From Neobacillus niacini (lineage in GTDB: Bacteria > Bacillota > Bacilli > Bacillales > Cytobacillaceae): DNA of 64,000 bases. Under the pieces are notes generated by a model, which had not been told where the DNA came from, did no database searches, and saw only the letters and a list, made by a program, of their open reading frames with translations. The position numbers and the translations under genes are program-made. Positions within the stretch are counted from its first letter, which is position 1, and the number at the start of each line of letters is the position of its first letter. Below, piece by piece: positions 43,117-52,354 of this stretch. The stretch is taken from assembly GCF_000759675.1 (NCBI RefSeq), contig NZ_BAWM01000114.1, positions 28,907-92,906 of the forward strand. Reading direction: 5' to 3'.

Positions 43117-44160
43117 TTAAATCGTACCGATGAAATTCATAGATGCGATATCCCTTGAATCGACGCCCCCGTCTAAAATTTTCTTTACGTCATTTAATGT
43201 ATCCTTTAGATTTACCTCTGCTCCTTTAATACCAGTAAAGTCTTCAGCGACATAAAACGGTTGTGTCAAATACGCTTCCAATCGTTCTCCTCGATGAAAC
43301 GTCTCGATTTCAGAAGCAGGTATACCGCTAATTCCTTTTACATTTACTAACGAACGTAATTCACGGTAGCGGCGTAATAGCTTTTGGGCTTTTTGTTGGA
43401 TAGAAAGATGGTTTTGGTCTAGGTGTGCGCCTTCCAGCACGGAAGATGTAGAGTAGATTGGGTTTACCGCTGGGTAACGATGTCTTGCTGCTAAGTCCAT
43501 ATCAAACTGCCATAATGTTTCAAGTGGTCCATATGGAAGGTCCTCATCCACCGAAGCTCCCTTTAAATCTAGTAAAAAGGTTGTAACGGACTTGATATCG
43601 ACATCCTGTAATTTTTCCTGAAGTTCGTAGATTTCCCCTGTTAATACATGTGAACGGTCAGCAACGAAAATAATCTCTTTATTTTTTCCGACAACGGACA
43701 TTTCAGCGAAAGCCTTTTCAATCGTTTCGGCAACAATTTCAGTATCTTCGAGGATCTCTTCAAGCTCAGGATGATCGTTTTCTGGTTTTAATAAGACCGT
43801 AGCATATCCCTCTCTCTTAAAACGATAAAATAACTCAGCTAATACAACCAACTGACCCATCCCTGGTCGAGCAACAAGCCCAACGGTTCCTCCCTTAACG
43901 ATTGGTGCAAACAAATCTAATGTTTTAATTTTTGTTTCAATCATCTCTACATTCTCCCCTCTTAAAATCAATTCATCTAGACTACATTGTGCTAATTCTG
44001 CTAAAGCTACGATTGTACGAACTTCAGAGCGTCCAACTGGAATTTTCCCAGTACATAAATTCGAAACGGTAGCCGGTCGTAAGCCAACTTCCCGTGCCGC
44101 ACTAGTAAGGTTTGGCACCCTCCTCCGTAATAATGGAACATTTAATCTTATATTTTCCAT
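43117..44160 (-). CDS. HTH protein built on a degenerate F1-ATPase beta subunit
   Basis: A 347-residue protein with an N-terminal lambda-repressor-like HTH (residues about 15-65: LTSAAREVGLRPATVSNLCT). The body is plainly derived from the ATP synthase beta subunit: IKTLDLFAPIVKGGTVGL corresponds to IKVVDLLAPYIKGGKIGL, RYPAVNPIYSTSSVLEG to IYPAVDPLDSTSR, and AYLTQPFYVAEDFTG to FLSQPFFVAEVFTG. The Walker A reads ARPGMGQL instead of GAGVGKT, losing the catalytic Lys and Thr, so ATP hydrolysis is unlikely. The N-terminal beta-barrel and the middle catalytic insert are gone. The ATG at 44160 has AAGGAGGT seven bases upstream. It is likely a DNA-binding regulator with a nucleotide-sensing pseudo-ATPase (inference). 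Confidence 0.85.
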   Translation of the reverse strand: MENIRLNVPLLRRRVPNLTSAAREVGLRPATVSNLCTGKIPVGRSEVRTIVALAELAQCSLDELILRGENVEMIETKIKTLDLFAPIVKGGTVGLVARPGMGQLVVLAELFYRFKREGYATVLLKPENDHPELEEILEDTEIVAETIEKAFAEMSVVGKNKEIIFVADRSHVLTGEIYELQEKLQDVDIKSVTTFLLDLKGASVDEDLPYGPLETLWQFDMDLAARHRYPAVNPIYSTSSVLEGAHLDQNHLSIQQKAQKLLRRYRELRSLVNVKGISGIPASEIETFHRGERLEAYLTQPFYVAEDFTGIKGAEVNLKDTLNDVKKILDGGVDSRDIASMNFIGTI

Positions 44161-44195
44161 TATTTCCACCTCCTTACTTTAAATAGTAATTTATT

Positions 44196-44229
44196 TTACT
44201 CTAAAAAGCAACAGCGAATTACTCTAAAA
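44196..44229. promoter_or_regulatory. direct repeats upstream of the HTH/F1-beta-like gene
   Basis: TTACTCTAAAA occurs at 44196-44206 and 44219-44229, 23 bp apart, about two helical turns. It is a candidate autoregulatory operator. Confidence 0.45.
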
Positions 44230-44252
44230 CGTAATTAATTTTCTCACAAACG

Positions 44253-44287
44253 TAAAAAACGGTATGATTGAAAAATCATACCGTTAA
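44253..44287 (-). terminator. Rho-independent terminator of the helicase gene
   Basis: Perfect stem AACGGTATGATT / AATCATACCGTT overlapping the helicase stop codon, followed on the minus strand by T6. Confidence 0.85.
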
Positions 44288-46860
44288 AAATCCTCTCCAT
44301 ATCGAGTTCTTCTATATTTAGTATTATGGCAGGCATCACAGGTTGGAAATGAGTGATCCCAAGGAAGGTTTTTTCCACAGTTTTTGCATTTTTTTACGAA
44401 CTTTTTAATATCTGTCTTTAATTTGTCCTGAACCTTGTCACTCATTTCCTCACGAAGCCGCTCCCAATAAATCGCCTCCGTTCGTTCCCCTAATCGATAT
44501 AAAAAGAGCAAATGCAAGCCGAGGGCTTTATAAGCTAACTCGAGATCTTCTAAACTTCGCTCCTTAAATGGCGGTTCCGGAAGAGGAGTTCCCTGGATAA
44601 TCGCATACATCGTATCTTCCCATTGTCTTGTTAATGTCGGTTCATTTTTTGAAAAAGGGAGATGCAAAAACCCATATAGGTCCATTAAAGGTAATCGCGC
44701 TTCAATTTCCGTTCCGGCAATCAGGTTGTATAGTGACCGCTCCTCAGCTAATGATGCTTTCTTCGTTCCAGAAGGGCTATTAAATTTCCCCCATAGCTCG
44801 AAGAATGTTCCTAAATCGCGATAATACCGTTGGAATCGCTCAAACACCGAGTTGGTTGGAGCAATCGCAAACGTATGAACAGGCTCATCCTCTTGAATAA
44901 GCAATTTCTTCATCATCCTAATGTCTTTTGTGAAGGCAACCTTTCCCACTTCATAGATCCCTTTACGACCTGCGCGTCCGGCAATTTGTTTCACTTCCTG
45001 AGAGGTTAACAACCGCCTTCTTGTACCATCAAATTTTTCATTTTCTAAAAACACAATCCGTCGAATTGGTAAATTCAAGCCCATTCCAATTGCATCGGTA
45101 GCCACAATCACCTTTGTTTTACCACTGTTAAATTGCTCAATTTGCTTCTTCCTCGTTTCAGGCGGCATGCTGCCGTAAATCATGCTGACAGAATGGCCGT
45201 CACTTTGGAGTCTAGAAGCTGTTTCAAGCACGCGCCTCCTTGAAAAACAAATGAGGGCATCCCCTTTTTTTACTTGCTTAATATGAAATTCCTTTGATTC
45301 CACTTCAAGCGGAGTATCTCTGCTGTACTCGTGGATGATAATATTCGATTCTCCTAACAGCTGCAAAAGCATCGGTTTTGAGTTCCTGCTCCCGATAATA
45401 TGTACCTCATGTGCATTTGCTTTTGTTATCGCTTTATACCAAGAAAAGCCACGGTCCTTATCGGTAATCATCTGTGCTTCATCAATGACGACGACATCAT
45501 AGCTTTCTTTTTCATGAAACATTTCCACCGTGCAGGAAAAATGGTTTGCGCCTTTAACGATTTTTTCTTCTTCGCCTGTTTTTAACGAGCATGGTGTTCC
45601 TTCAGCATTTAACTTATCATAAACCTCCAGTGCTAATAGCCTAAGTGGAGCTAGATATAATCCGCTGTTTGCTTCCTTCATTTGCTCAAGAGCATGGTGT
45701 GTTTTTCCCGTATTGGTTTCACCGATATGAAGTACATAACGAACCCTTCGGCCTAACGATGGATTATACTCCTGACCGAATATATCCTCCATCATCTTTT
45801 CTTCTTTTTCTCTTTTACGTTGTAATTCTGCCTCTTCCACCGCTTTTTTTCGTTCTCTTTCAGTGAAGTCCTTTTCAAAAATTTGCTGATGGACTGTAAG
45901 GTTAAATGGAAGTTCAGCAATTTTCAGTAAGTCAGAAAGGTATTCCTTTTGAATATCTTCAATAAAATAGTCTTCCACTTCATAAAAAAGATCCGTCATA
46001 CTGCCCTTAATGAAAGAGGTGGACAGTTTTTCACCAAAGGTTTCTTGGAATTGCTCCTTTAACTCGAGCGGAAGTTTTTCCAGTATCTTTTGCGGAATCA
46101 GCTCTGAGAGGTAGTCTGAAATCAAGCTTGCATAGACAAAAAAATAGGTTTGATATTCATACAAACTCCTGCCCCAATGAACCGTCTTATGAATATCGCC
46201 TGTCAACTCCTCGAAAAACTTTGCCACCGTCGTGTATGAATCGGGGTTAAAATGGCCCTCATCGACTAATTTTTCTTCCAGAGCAAAGGTATCGACATTT
46301 TGAAATTTCACATTGTTCTTGATATCTGCATCCAATTGTTTGGCTGTAAAATGACGGACATATATATAAAACTCTGCATAGCCGTTCTCAAGCATTTCAG
46401 CGGCAATCTCTTCTATTTTTTCTGAGATTGTGTATCGCACTTCAGCCAAACGGTTCATTTCTTGCCTTTTTATAAAATCAGCCTTTGCCTGCTGATATCT
46501 TTGTTCCCATTCCTCTTCTTTACCTGCAAAAGTTTCTTTAGTCCACTCCAATACTTTAAAGGGCTGATACTCTCTCATTTCATCCCGAAAGAGTTTATTA
46601 ATAAGCTTGCGGTCCACTCCTTGTACCTCAAACCCTTTTTCACGTAAAAACTCTTTTTTCTCATTTTTCGGTACATCATTCGTGACCTTATTTAACCAGA
46701 CATTGATCCAAATTTGCTCAAGATAGTGCCCGCGGTCATTTAAATATTGAGTAAAAGAAGGTGGACTTTCTTTTGACTCTAAATAGTAGTTCATATCTTC
46801 GATGACTTTATTCTTCGTATGTTCAACGGCTTGAGGGTAAATGGCGGTTAATTTACTCAA
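44284..46860 (-). CDS. SUV3-like DExH-box RNA helicase
   Basis: An 858-residue superfamily 2 helicase closest in motifs to mitochondrial SUV3. About 370 residues of charged helical N-terminal domain precede the core. The core shows motif I GETNTGKTHHAL, LAPLRLLALEVYD (Ia), VVVIDEAQMITD (II), then RDTPLEVESKEFH, IVATDAIGMGLNLPIRR (V) and QIAGRAGRKG (VI). The C-terminus carries a CxxC...CxxC zinc knuckle (CKNCGKNLPW ... CDAC). SUV3 unwinds RNA for degradation; the bacterial role is not known to me. It is transcribed just upstream of the HTH/F1-beta-like gene, each with its own signals. Confidence 0.88.
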   Translation of the reverse strand: MSKLTAIYPQAVEHTKNKVIEDMNYYLESKESPPSFTQYLNDRGHYLEQIWINVWLNKVTNDVPKNEKKEFLREKGFEVQGVDRKLINKLFRDEMREYQPFKVLEWTKETFAGKEEEWEQRYQQAKADFIKRQEMNRLAEVRYTISEKIEEIAAEMLENGYAEFYIYVRHFTAKQLDADIKNNVKFQNVDTFALEEKLVDEGHFNPDSYTTVAKFFEELTGDIHKTVHWGRSLYEYQTYFFVYASLISDYLSELIPQKILEKLPLELKEQFQETFGEKLSTSFIKGSMTDLFYEVEDYFIEDIQKEYLSDLLKIAELPFNLTVHQQIFEKDFTERERKKAVEEAELQRKREKEEKMMEDIFGQEYNPSLGRRVRYVLHIGETNTGKTHHALEQMKEANSGLYLAPLRLLALEVYDKLNAEGTPCSLKTGEEEKIVKGANHFSCTVEMFHEKESYDVVVIDEAQMITDKDRGFSWYKAITKANAHEVHIIGSRNSKPMLLQLLGESNIIIHEYSRDTPLEVESKEFHIKQVKKGDALICFSRRRVLETASRLQSDGHSVSMIYGSMPPETRKKQIEQFNSGKTKVIVATDAIGMGLNLPIRRIVFLENEKFDGTRRRLLTSQEVKQIAGRAGRKGIYEVGKVAFTKDIRMMKKLLIQEDEPVHTFAIAPTNSVFERFQRYYRDLGTFFELWGKFNSPSGTKKASLAEERSLYNLIAGTEIEARLPLMDLYGFLHLPFSKNEPTLTRQWEDTMYAIIQGTPLPEPPFKERSLEDLELAYKALGLHLLFLYRLGERTEAIYWERLREEMSDKVQDKLKTDIKKFVKKCKNCGKNLPWDHSFPTCDACHNTKYRRTRYGEDF

Positions 46861-46903
46861 CTTTTTCCCTCCTTATCAATTATTGGCAATTTAAGTATAT
46901 CAA

Positions 46904-46933
46904 AAAACAAGAAACCGAACAAATATTCGGTTT
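46904..46933 (-). terminator. Rho-independent terminator of the DUF5370-like gene
   Basis: GAAACCGAA / TTCGGTTTC stem directly after the TAG stop, followed on the minus strand by TTGTTTTTT. Confidence 0.85.
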
Positions 46934-47125
46934 CTATATATCACGTTTATTGCAGTATTGATCGACTAAATCCTCGATCTGATCGAGTTCAGGAAAATCA
47001 CCTGAAAATTCAAATTTGATTTCTTCAATTAATCGATCCTTGTTATAGACATGAATCGCCCCATTTTGGTGGCTGACACTATATTCCGGTACAAACCGAA
47101 ATCCGTTTCGTTCAATAGCTCCCAT
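46934..47125 (-). CDS. DUF5370 (YbxH-like) small protein
   Basis: A 63-residue protein starting MGAIERNGFRFVPEYSVSHQ, with AAAGGGG upstream of the ATG at 47125. The frame is open further upstream but lacks a site and looks non-coding. The aromatic and acidic pattern (FEFSGDFPELDQIEDLVDQY) matches small Bacillus proteins of the YbxH/DUF5370 group as I recall them; function unknown. It is a single-gene unit. Confidence 0.72.
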   Translation of the reverse strand: MGAIERNGFRFVPEYSVSHQNGAIHVYNKDRLIEEIKFEFSGDFPELDQIEDLVDQYCNKRDI

Positions 47126-47316
47126 TATGAAACCCCTTTTTTGTTTTTTTTTAGTATTTACTATAATCCATTCATTAATCTCCCAAAAAAGCGAACGGAA
47201 CCTAAGTAAAAGTTGTGCCTTTGCCTTGTCTGATCCCCGTCCCCAATTTGGTACTAATAAAACCGTTCTAATCATATTCTCATATGAGAAAACAATTAGG
47301 AGGAGTGGAAAGTTAG

Positions 47317-48732
47317 GTGATAAAAGTTAAGGTTCGTTTACGGCCCATTGTAAGTAGGATAAATTTACCCACTGTATTAAAAACAGCTATACTACCGGGT
47401 GACTCAATGGAAAGATTATTTATTGCAACCCAGGTAGGAGAGATCTTTTTTATAGGAAACGGAGTTATTAGGAATTTTTTAGATATTCGTCCGCGGATCA
47501 TAAAACTAGGTGCTTCTAGTGGTGGTTATGATGAACGGGGATTGCTAGGGCTAGCGTTTCATCCCGAATTTTATAATAATGGTCTGTTTTATCTTCATTA
47601 TTCAGTAGCTGGAACACAAGGTCCAGGTGCTCAACCTGATCCTTTTAAACCTGACCCATGTGACCCCAGAACTTTAAACCTAAGGTGGGTTAATAGAGAA
47701 ACTCAATACGATCATATTGATACAGTGGAAGAATGGATTTTACAATCGGATGGTCAACCTAAAAAACGACGGACATTACTTAACTTAAGAAGACCCTTTT
47801 CAAATCATAATGGTTTCAATAGCTTAAACTTCTCACCTGAAACAGGAAAACTTGTTTTAACAACCGGAGATGGTGGATCAGGCTATGATCCATTTAATTT
47901 AAGCCAGGATGATATGGAAATCGCTGGTAAAATAATTGAAATCGATGTAGTTAAGAATACATTTATCAATAATCCACCCGTAGTCACACGTTTTAATGAA
48001 CTTCCCGTACCTATTCAGGAAACCCTTACGGTAATGGCCAAAGGGGTTCGCAATATATCAGGCATTTCATTTCAAAGGTTTTATAATCAGTATATCAAAT
48101 ATGTGGGAAATGTCGGACAAGATTTGGTAGAGTCGATTTTTTCATTCGTTCATTATAAACCAATACCGGTTACTCAGCTTATTCAAGCTTCATTAATGAA
48201 ATCAGAACTTGACCAAGAAGGATTTATTAACTTTGGCTGGCGAGGGTGGGAAGGTGCTTTTCCTACTTCAATTATAAGGGGCTGCTCTGCAAATCCGACT
48301 TTAGATGAGAAAACAATTGCTTATTACAATGAAGCAGTAATAACTTCAGTTAGGCGTCTTCAGCCTTTAGCTAGTTATTTTCATAAAGATCCCCGACCCG
48401 ATAAATTTGGAGGAACTGCACTTACAGGAGTGCAAGCCTTTATGGGGAAGGGAATCCCCGATTTAACGGGAAGCATTGTGTTTACCGATCTTGCTCGGAA
48501 AGAAGAATCTCAACCTCCGATTAGAGGGGTTTTAGCTTATAGCAGGGTACGAACAGATTGTAAACTAAATGATTTTAGTGTTATTGAAACTGATTATTAT
48601 TTTGGGTCTCAATCAGCTTATTATGTTAGTTTAGGAACGAATCTGGATCAAACTAGACTATATTTAGGGGTTAATGGCTCTATGAAAGTGACTGATCTTA
48701 GCCAGGGTACTGTTTTTGAAATTGTTCCATGA
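47317..48732 (+). CDS. PQQ-dependent sugar dehydrogenase-like beta-propeller protein
   Basis: A 471-residue protein of the glucose/sorbosone dehydrogenase superfamily. Propeller landmarks are ERLFIATQVGEIFFI, DERGLLGLAFHPEFYNNGLF, HNGFNSLNFSPETGKLVLTTGDGGSGYDP-type segments and GWRGWEGAFPT. No signal peptide or PQQ-synthesis gene is visible, and an intracellular role is odd for this family. Activity as a dehydrogenase is therefore uncertain. The GTG start has AGGAGGAG upstream, and its spacing of about 11 bases is long. Confidence 0.75.
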   Translation: MIKVKVRLRPIVSRINLPTVLKTAILPGDSMERLFIATQVGEIFFIGNGVIRNFLDIRPRIIKLGASSGGYDERGLLGLAFHPEFYNNGLFYLHYSVAGTQGPGAQPDPFKPDPCDPRTLNLRWVNRETQYDHIDTVEEWILQSDGQPKKRRTLLNLRRPFSNHNGFNSLNFSPETGKLVLTTGDGGSGYDPFNLSQDDMEIAGKIIEIDVVKNTFINNPPVVTRFNELPVPIQETLTVMAKGVRNISGISFQRFYNQYIKYVGNVGQDLVESIFSFVHYKPIPVTQLIQASLMKSELDQEGFINFGWRGWEGAFPTSIIRGCSANPTLDEKTIAYYNEAVITSVRRLQPLASYFHKDPRPDKFGGTALTGVQAFMGKGIPDLTGSIVFTDLARKEESQPPIRGVLAYSRVRTDCKLNDFSVIETDYYFGSQSAYYVSLGTNLDQTRLYLGVNGSMKVTDLSQGTVFEIVP

Positions 48733-48768
48733 TTCTCTCTTGCTTGGATTTAATTGAATCGAAATAAA

Positions 48769-48805
48769 TAACAAACAAGAGAGCAGTCATGCTCCCTTGT
48801 TTGTT
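48769..48805. terminator. hairpin between convergent propeller and PPDK genes
   Basis: A 16-bp stem AACAAACAAGAGAGCA / TGCTCCCTTGTTTGTT with one mismatch. T-runs are weak on both sides; it probably terminates both genes. Confidence 0.6.
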
Positions 48806-48848
48806 AATGCTACCAATTCTGGCAGCCTGGTTTTCAACCTCTAAAGAA

Positions 48849-51518
48849 TTAGGCTGTTGTGTAAACTTCTTTTTTATTTGATTCATGACGAATCGTTGCT
48901 TGTGCAGCTGCTAATCTTGCTAGTGGCACACGGTAAGGTGAACAGCTTACATAATCAAGTCCAGTATTGTAGCAGAAATCAATCGACGTTTTCTCTCCAC
49001 CATGTTCACCACAAATACCCGTTTTTAACGTTGGTTTTGCTTCACGGCCAAGGCGAACACCCATTTCTACTAATCTACCAACACCATCTTGATCAAGCAC
49101 AGCAAAAGGATTTTCAGCTAGTACCTTATTTTCGATATAGTTCTGAAGGAATTTTCCTTCTGCATCATCACGGCTGTAACCGAATGTTGTTTGTGTTAAA
49201 TCGTTTGTACCAAAAGAGAAGAAATCGGCTTCTTCAGCAATCTGGTCAGCGGTAAGCGCAGCACGTGGAATCTCAATCATTGTTCCAATCGTATACTCAA
49301 AATTCTTCCCTGTTTCTTCTTGAACTTTTTCGGCTGAATCAATCACAAGCTGGCGCATTTGTTTCAACTCATTGACATGACCAACAAGTGGAATCATGAT
49401 TTCAGGCTGAACTTCCATTCCTTTGTCGGCAAGCTTAGCTGCAGCATAGAAAATAGCTTTTGCTTGCATCTCATAAATTTCAGGATAAACCATACCTAGA
49501 CGGCAGCCGCGGTGACCGAGCATTGGGTTGAATTCATCTAATTGGCGGACCTTTTTCAACAGTAATTCTTTCTTTTTCAGTTCAGGTGAAGAAGGATCCA
49601 AAATTTGCAGCTTCGTCACTTCTACTAATAACTCTTCCTTATCTGGTAAGAATTCATGTAATGGTGGATCTAATAGGCGAATCGTTACTGGAAATCCTTG
49701 CATTGCTTCAAAGATTCCTTCAAAATCACTTTGCTGCATTGGGAGTAGCTCATCAAGTGCTTCCTTACGCTCGCTATATTGCTCAGCGAGGATCATTTTT
49801 TGAACAATAGGGATCCGTTTTAAATCCATAAACATGTGTTCAGTACGGCACAATCCAATTCCACCGGCACCGAATTCAAAAGCTTTTTGTGCATCTTCTG
49901 GATTATCAGCATTCGCACGAACCCCAATCTTTCTTTCTTGGTCAGCCCAAGCAAGTAAAAGCTGGAACTCATCGGAAAGTTGTGGTTCAATCATTGGAAT
50001 TTCTCCTAGCATGATTTCACCTGTTGAACCATCAATGGTGATCACATCACCATAGTTGATAACCTTCTCGTCAACGGTAAATTGTTTTGCTTTTACATCA
50101 ATTTTTAGTGCGTCGCAACCGCAAATACATGCTTTACCCATACCACGTGCAACAACTGCAGCATGACTTGTCATACCACCGCGACTCGTTACGATTGCTT
50201 GAGCTGCAACAATCCCGTGAATATCATCAGGTGTTGTTTCTGGACGAACGAGAATCACTTTTTTACCAGCATTTCCTAATTCCTCCGCTTCGTCTGCATC
50301 AAATACGACTTGACCAGTTGCCGCACCTGGTGAAGCTGGAAGACCTTTTGCCAATAACGTACGCTCATATTTATCATCAATACGACGATGAAGAAGCTGA
50401 TTTAATTGGTCTGGATCGACACGAAGTAAGGCAGTCTTTTTATCGATGATTCCTTCCTCGACCATCTCTACAGCAATTCGAATTGCAGCTTGGGCAGTCC
50501 GCTTACCATTACGCGTCTGAAGAATAAACAATTGACCACGTTCCACTGTAAATTCAATGTCCTGCATTTCTTGATAATGCTGCTCAAGACGTTTGCATGT
50601 GTCAGCAAATTGCTTGTAAACAGTTGGCATTTCATCCTTTAAGGTTTGAATTGGCTGTGGTGTACGGATTCCAGCAACCACATCTTCACCTTGTGCATTG
50701 ATTAGATACTCACCGTAAAGTACATGTTCACCAGTAGAAGGATTTCGAGTAAAAGCAACACCTGTACCAGAATCATTGCCCATGTTTCCGAACACCATAC
50801 TTTGAATATTAACAGCTGTTCCAAGGTGATCAGGTATTTTATTCAAGCGGCGGTAGACGATCGCACGTTGATTATTCCAGGAATCAAATACCGCATTAAT
50901 GGCAAGAAATAGCTGTTCCTTCGGATCCTGTGGAAATTCTTTTCGTGTATGCTTCTTAACGATTCCCTTGTATCCTTCAATGACTTCTTTCCAATCTTCA
51001 GCAGTCATTTCTGGGTCAGCACTATAGCCTTTATGCTCTCTTGTTTCTTCTAATAATTGTTCAAAATAATAGGTATTAATATCAAGGACAACATTACTAA
51101 ACATTTGAATAAAACGACGGTAAGAATCATAGGCAAAACGAGGATTATTCGTTAATTTTCCCATTCCAACAACCGTTTCGTCATTCATTCCAAGGTTTAA
51201 GACCGTGTCCATCATCCCTGGCATCGAAAATACGGAACCTGAACGGACAGAAACAAGTAACGGATTTTCCGCATCACCTAGTTTTTTTCCCATTTTATCT
51301 TCCAGAGTGCGGAGTGCTCCCAATACTTGACTTTCAACGAGTGTTGTAATAGTTTTTCCTGCATCATAATAGGCATTACATGCTTGCGTCGAAATGGTAA
51401 AACCATAAGGAACAGGTAAGCCAATATTGGTCATTTCCGCAAGGTTTGCACCTTTTCCTCCAAGCGTTTCCTTCATATTTCCATTTCCTTCATGAAACAA
51501 GTAAACGAATTTTTCCAT
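48849..51518 (-). CDS. ppdK: pyruvate, phosphate dikinase
   Basis: An 889-residue PPDK, which interconverts pyruvate + ATP + Pi and PEP + AMP + PPi. Domains in order: ATP-grasp nucleotide domain (GGKGANLAEM at residue about 21, VRSGSVFSMPGMMDT); swivelling phosphohistidine domain with RGGMTSHAAVVARGMGK; C-terminal PEP/pyruvate barrel with GLCRTEHMFM, GTMIEIPRAAL, FFSFGTNDLTQTTFG and the catalytic Cys in GICGEHGG. It follows the regulatory-protein gene by 2 bp, so the two are tightly coupled. With CcpN upstream it forms a gluconeogenic control unit. Confidence 0.97.
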   Translation of the reverse strand: MEKFVYLFHEGNGNMKETLGGKGANLAEMTNIGLPVPYGFTISTQACNAYYDAGKTITTLVESQVLGALRTLEDKMGKKLGDAENPLLVSVRSGSVFSMPGMMDTVLNLGMNDETVVGMGKLTNNPRFAYDSYRRFIQMFSNVVLDINTYYFEQLLEETREHKGYSADPEMTAEDWKEVIEGYKGIVKKHTRKEFPQDPKEQLFLAINAVFDSWNNQRAIVYRRLNKIPDHLGTAVNIQSMVFGNMGNDSGTGVAFTRNPSTGEHVLYGEYLINAQGEDVVAGIRTPQPIQTLKDEMPTVYKQFADTCKRLEQHYQEMQDIEFTVERGQLFILQTRNGKRTAQAAIRIAVEMVEEGIIDKKTALLRVDPDQLNQLLHRRIDDKYERTLLAKGLPASPGAATGQVVFDADEAEELGNAGKKVILVRPETTPDDIHGIVAAQAIVTSRGGMTSHAAVVARGMGKACICGCDALKIDVKAKQFTVDEKVINYGDVITIDGSTGEIMLGEIPMIEPQLSDEFQLLLAWADQERKIGVRANADNPEDAQKAFEFGAGGIGLCRTEHMFMDLKRIPIVQKMILAEQYSERKEALDELLPMQQSDFEGIFEAMQGFPVTIRLLDPPLHEFLPDKEELLVEVTKLQILDPSSPELKKKELLLKKVRQLDEFNPMLGHRGCRLGMVYPEIYEMQAKAIFYAAAKLADKGMEVQPEIMIPLVGHVNELKQMRQLVIDSAEKVQEETGKNFEYTIGTMIEIPRAALTADQIAEEADFFSFGTNDLTQTTFGYSRDDAEGKFLQNYIENKVLAENPFAVLDQDGVGRLVEMGVRLGREAKPTLKTGICGEHGGEKTSIDFCYNTGLDYVSCSPYRVPLARLAAAQATIRHESNKKEVYTTA

Positions 51519-51520
51519 TA

Positions 51521-52348
51521 TTATAAGCTCCTCTCTTTTTTCAACACTTCTAATATTAATCCAGCTGTTTCTTCAATTGCTTTATTTGAAACATTGATAA
51601 TTGGACAGCCTACTCTCTTCATGATTTTTTCAGCATAATCCAATTCATCAAGAATTCTTTCGAAGCTTGCGTAACTTGCTTTAGAGCCTAACCCTAAAGC
51701 TTTTAGCCTTTCAACTCGAATTTCGTTTAATTTATTTGGAGAAATAATTAATCCGATACAATTCTTTCTCGGTATCTCGAACAATTCCTCTGGTGCTGGA
51801 ACCTCTGGAACTAACGGTACATTGGCAACCTTAAATCGCTTATGAGCTAAATACATCGATAATGGTGTCTTTGATGTCCTTGAAACACCGATTAAGACAA
51901 TATCTGCCTTGAGAATTCCCCGAGGATCGCGACCATCATCATATTTAACGGCAAATTCGATGGCTTCTATTTTTCTAAAATACTCTTCATCTAGTTTTCT
52001 CATTAAGCCTGGTTGATGATGAGGTGTCTTATTAAAACTAGTGGTGAAAGCATTCATCAATGGACTAAGCAAATCCACTGCCATAATGTTTTCTTCTGCT
52101 GCACGGCGATCTAAATATTCCTTTAATACTGGAATGACAATCGTATAGGCAATAATTGATTTTCCTTTTTTCGCTAGAATAAGAACATCTTCAATATCTT
52201 CAAGATCATCCACATAGGAATTGCGACGAATCTCCACATTTCCTCCGTTAAATTGTGTTGCTACAGCTTTTACAACAAACTCTGCCGTTTCCCCAACGGA
52301 GTCTGAAACCACATAGACAACTTCCTTCTCTACTAAAATCGCTGCCAC
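51521..52348 (-). CDS. PPDK regulatory protein (bifunctional kinase/pyrophosphorylase, DUF299)
   Basis: A 275-residue DUF299 protein. It inactivates PPDK by ADP-dependent phosphorylation of a Thr next to the catalytic His, and reactivates it by phosphate-dependent dephosphorylation. Visible features are the N-terminal VVSDSVGETAEFV, the P-loop-like IGVSRTSKTPLSMYLAHK and MKRVGCPIINVSNKAIEETA. Its start lies 6 bp behind the ccpN stop and its stop 2 bp before ppdK, confirming the operon and the substrate. Confidence 0.95.
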   Translation of the reverse strand: MAAILVEKEVVYVVSDSVGETAEFVVKAVATQFNGGNVEIRRNSYVDDLEDIEDVLILAKKGKSIIAYTIVIPVLKEYLDRRAAEENIMAVDLLSPLMNAFTTSFNKTPHHQPGLMRKLDEEYFRKIEAIEFAVKYDDGRDPRGILKADIVLIGVSRTSKTPLSMYLAHKRFKVANVPLVPEVPAPEELFEIPRKNCIGLIISPNKLNEIRVERLKALGLGSKASYASFERILDELDYAEKIMKRVGCPIINVSNKAIEETAGLILEVLKKERSL

Positions 52349-52354
52349 TCCCCT

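Noticed and set aside
47126..47275. N-terminal extension of the DUF5370-like protein
   Set aside because: No ribosome site at the upstream start, while AAAGGGG precedes the internal ATG, which gives the expected short protein.
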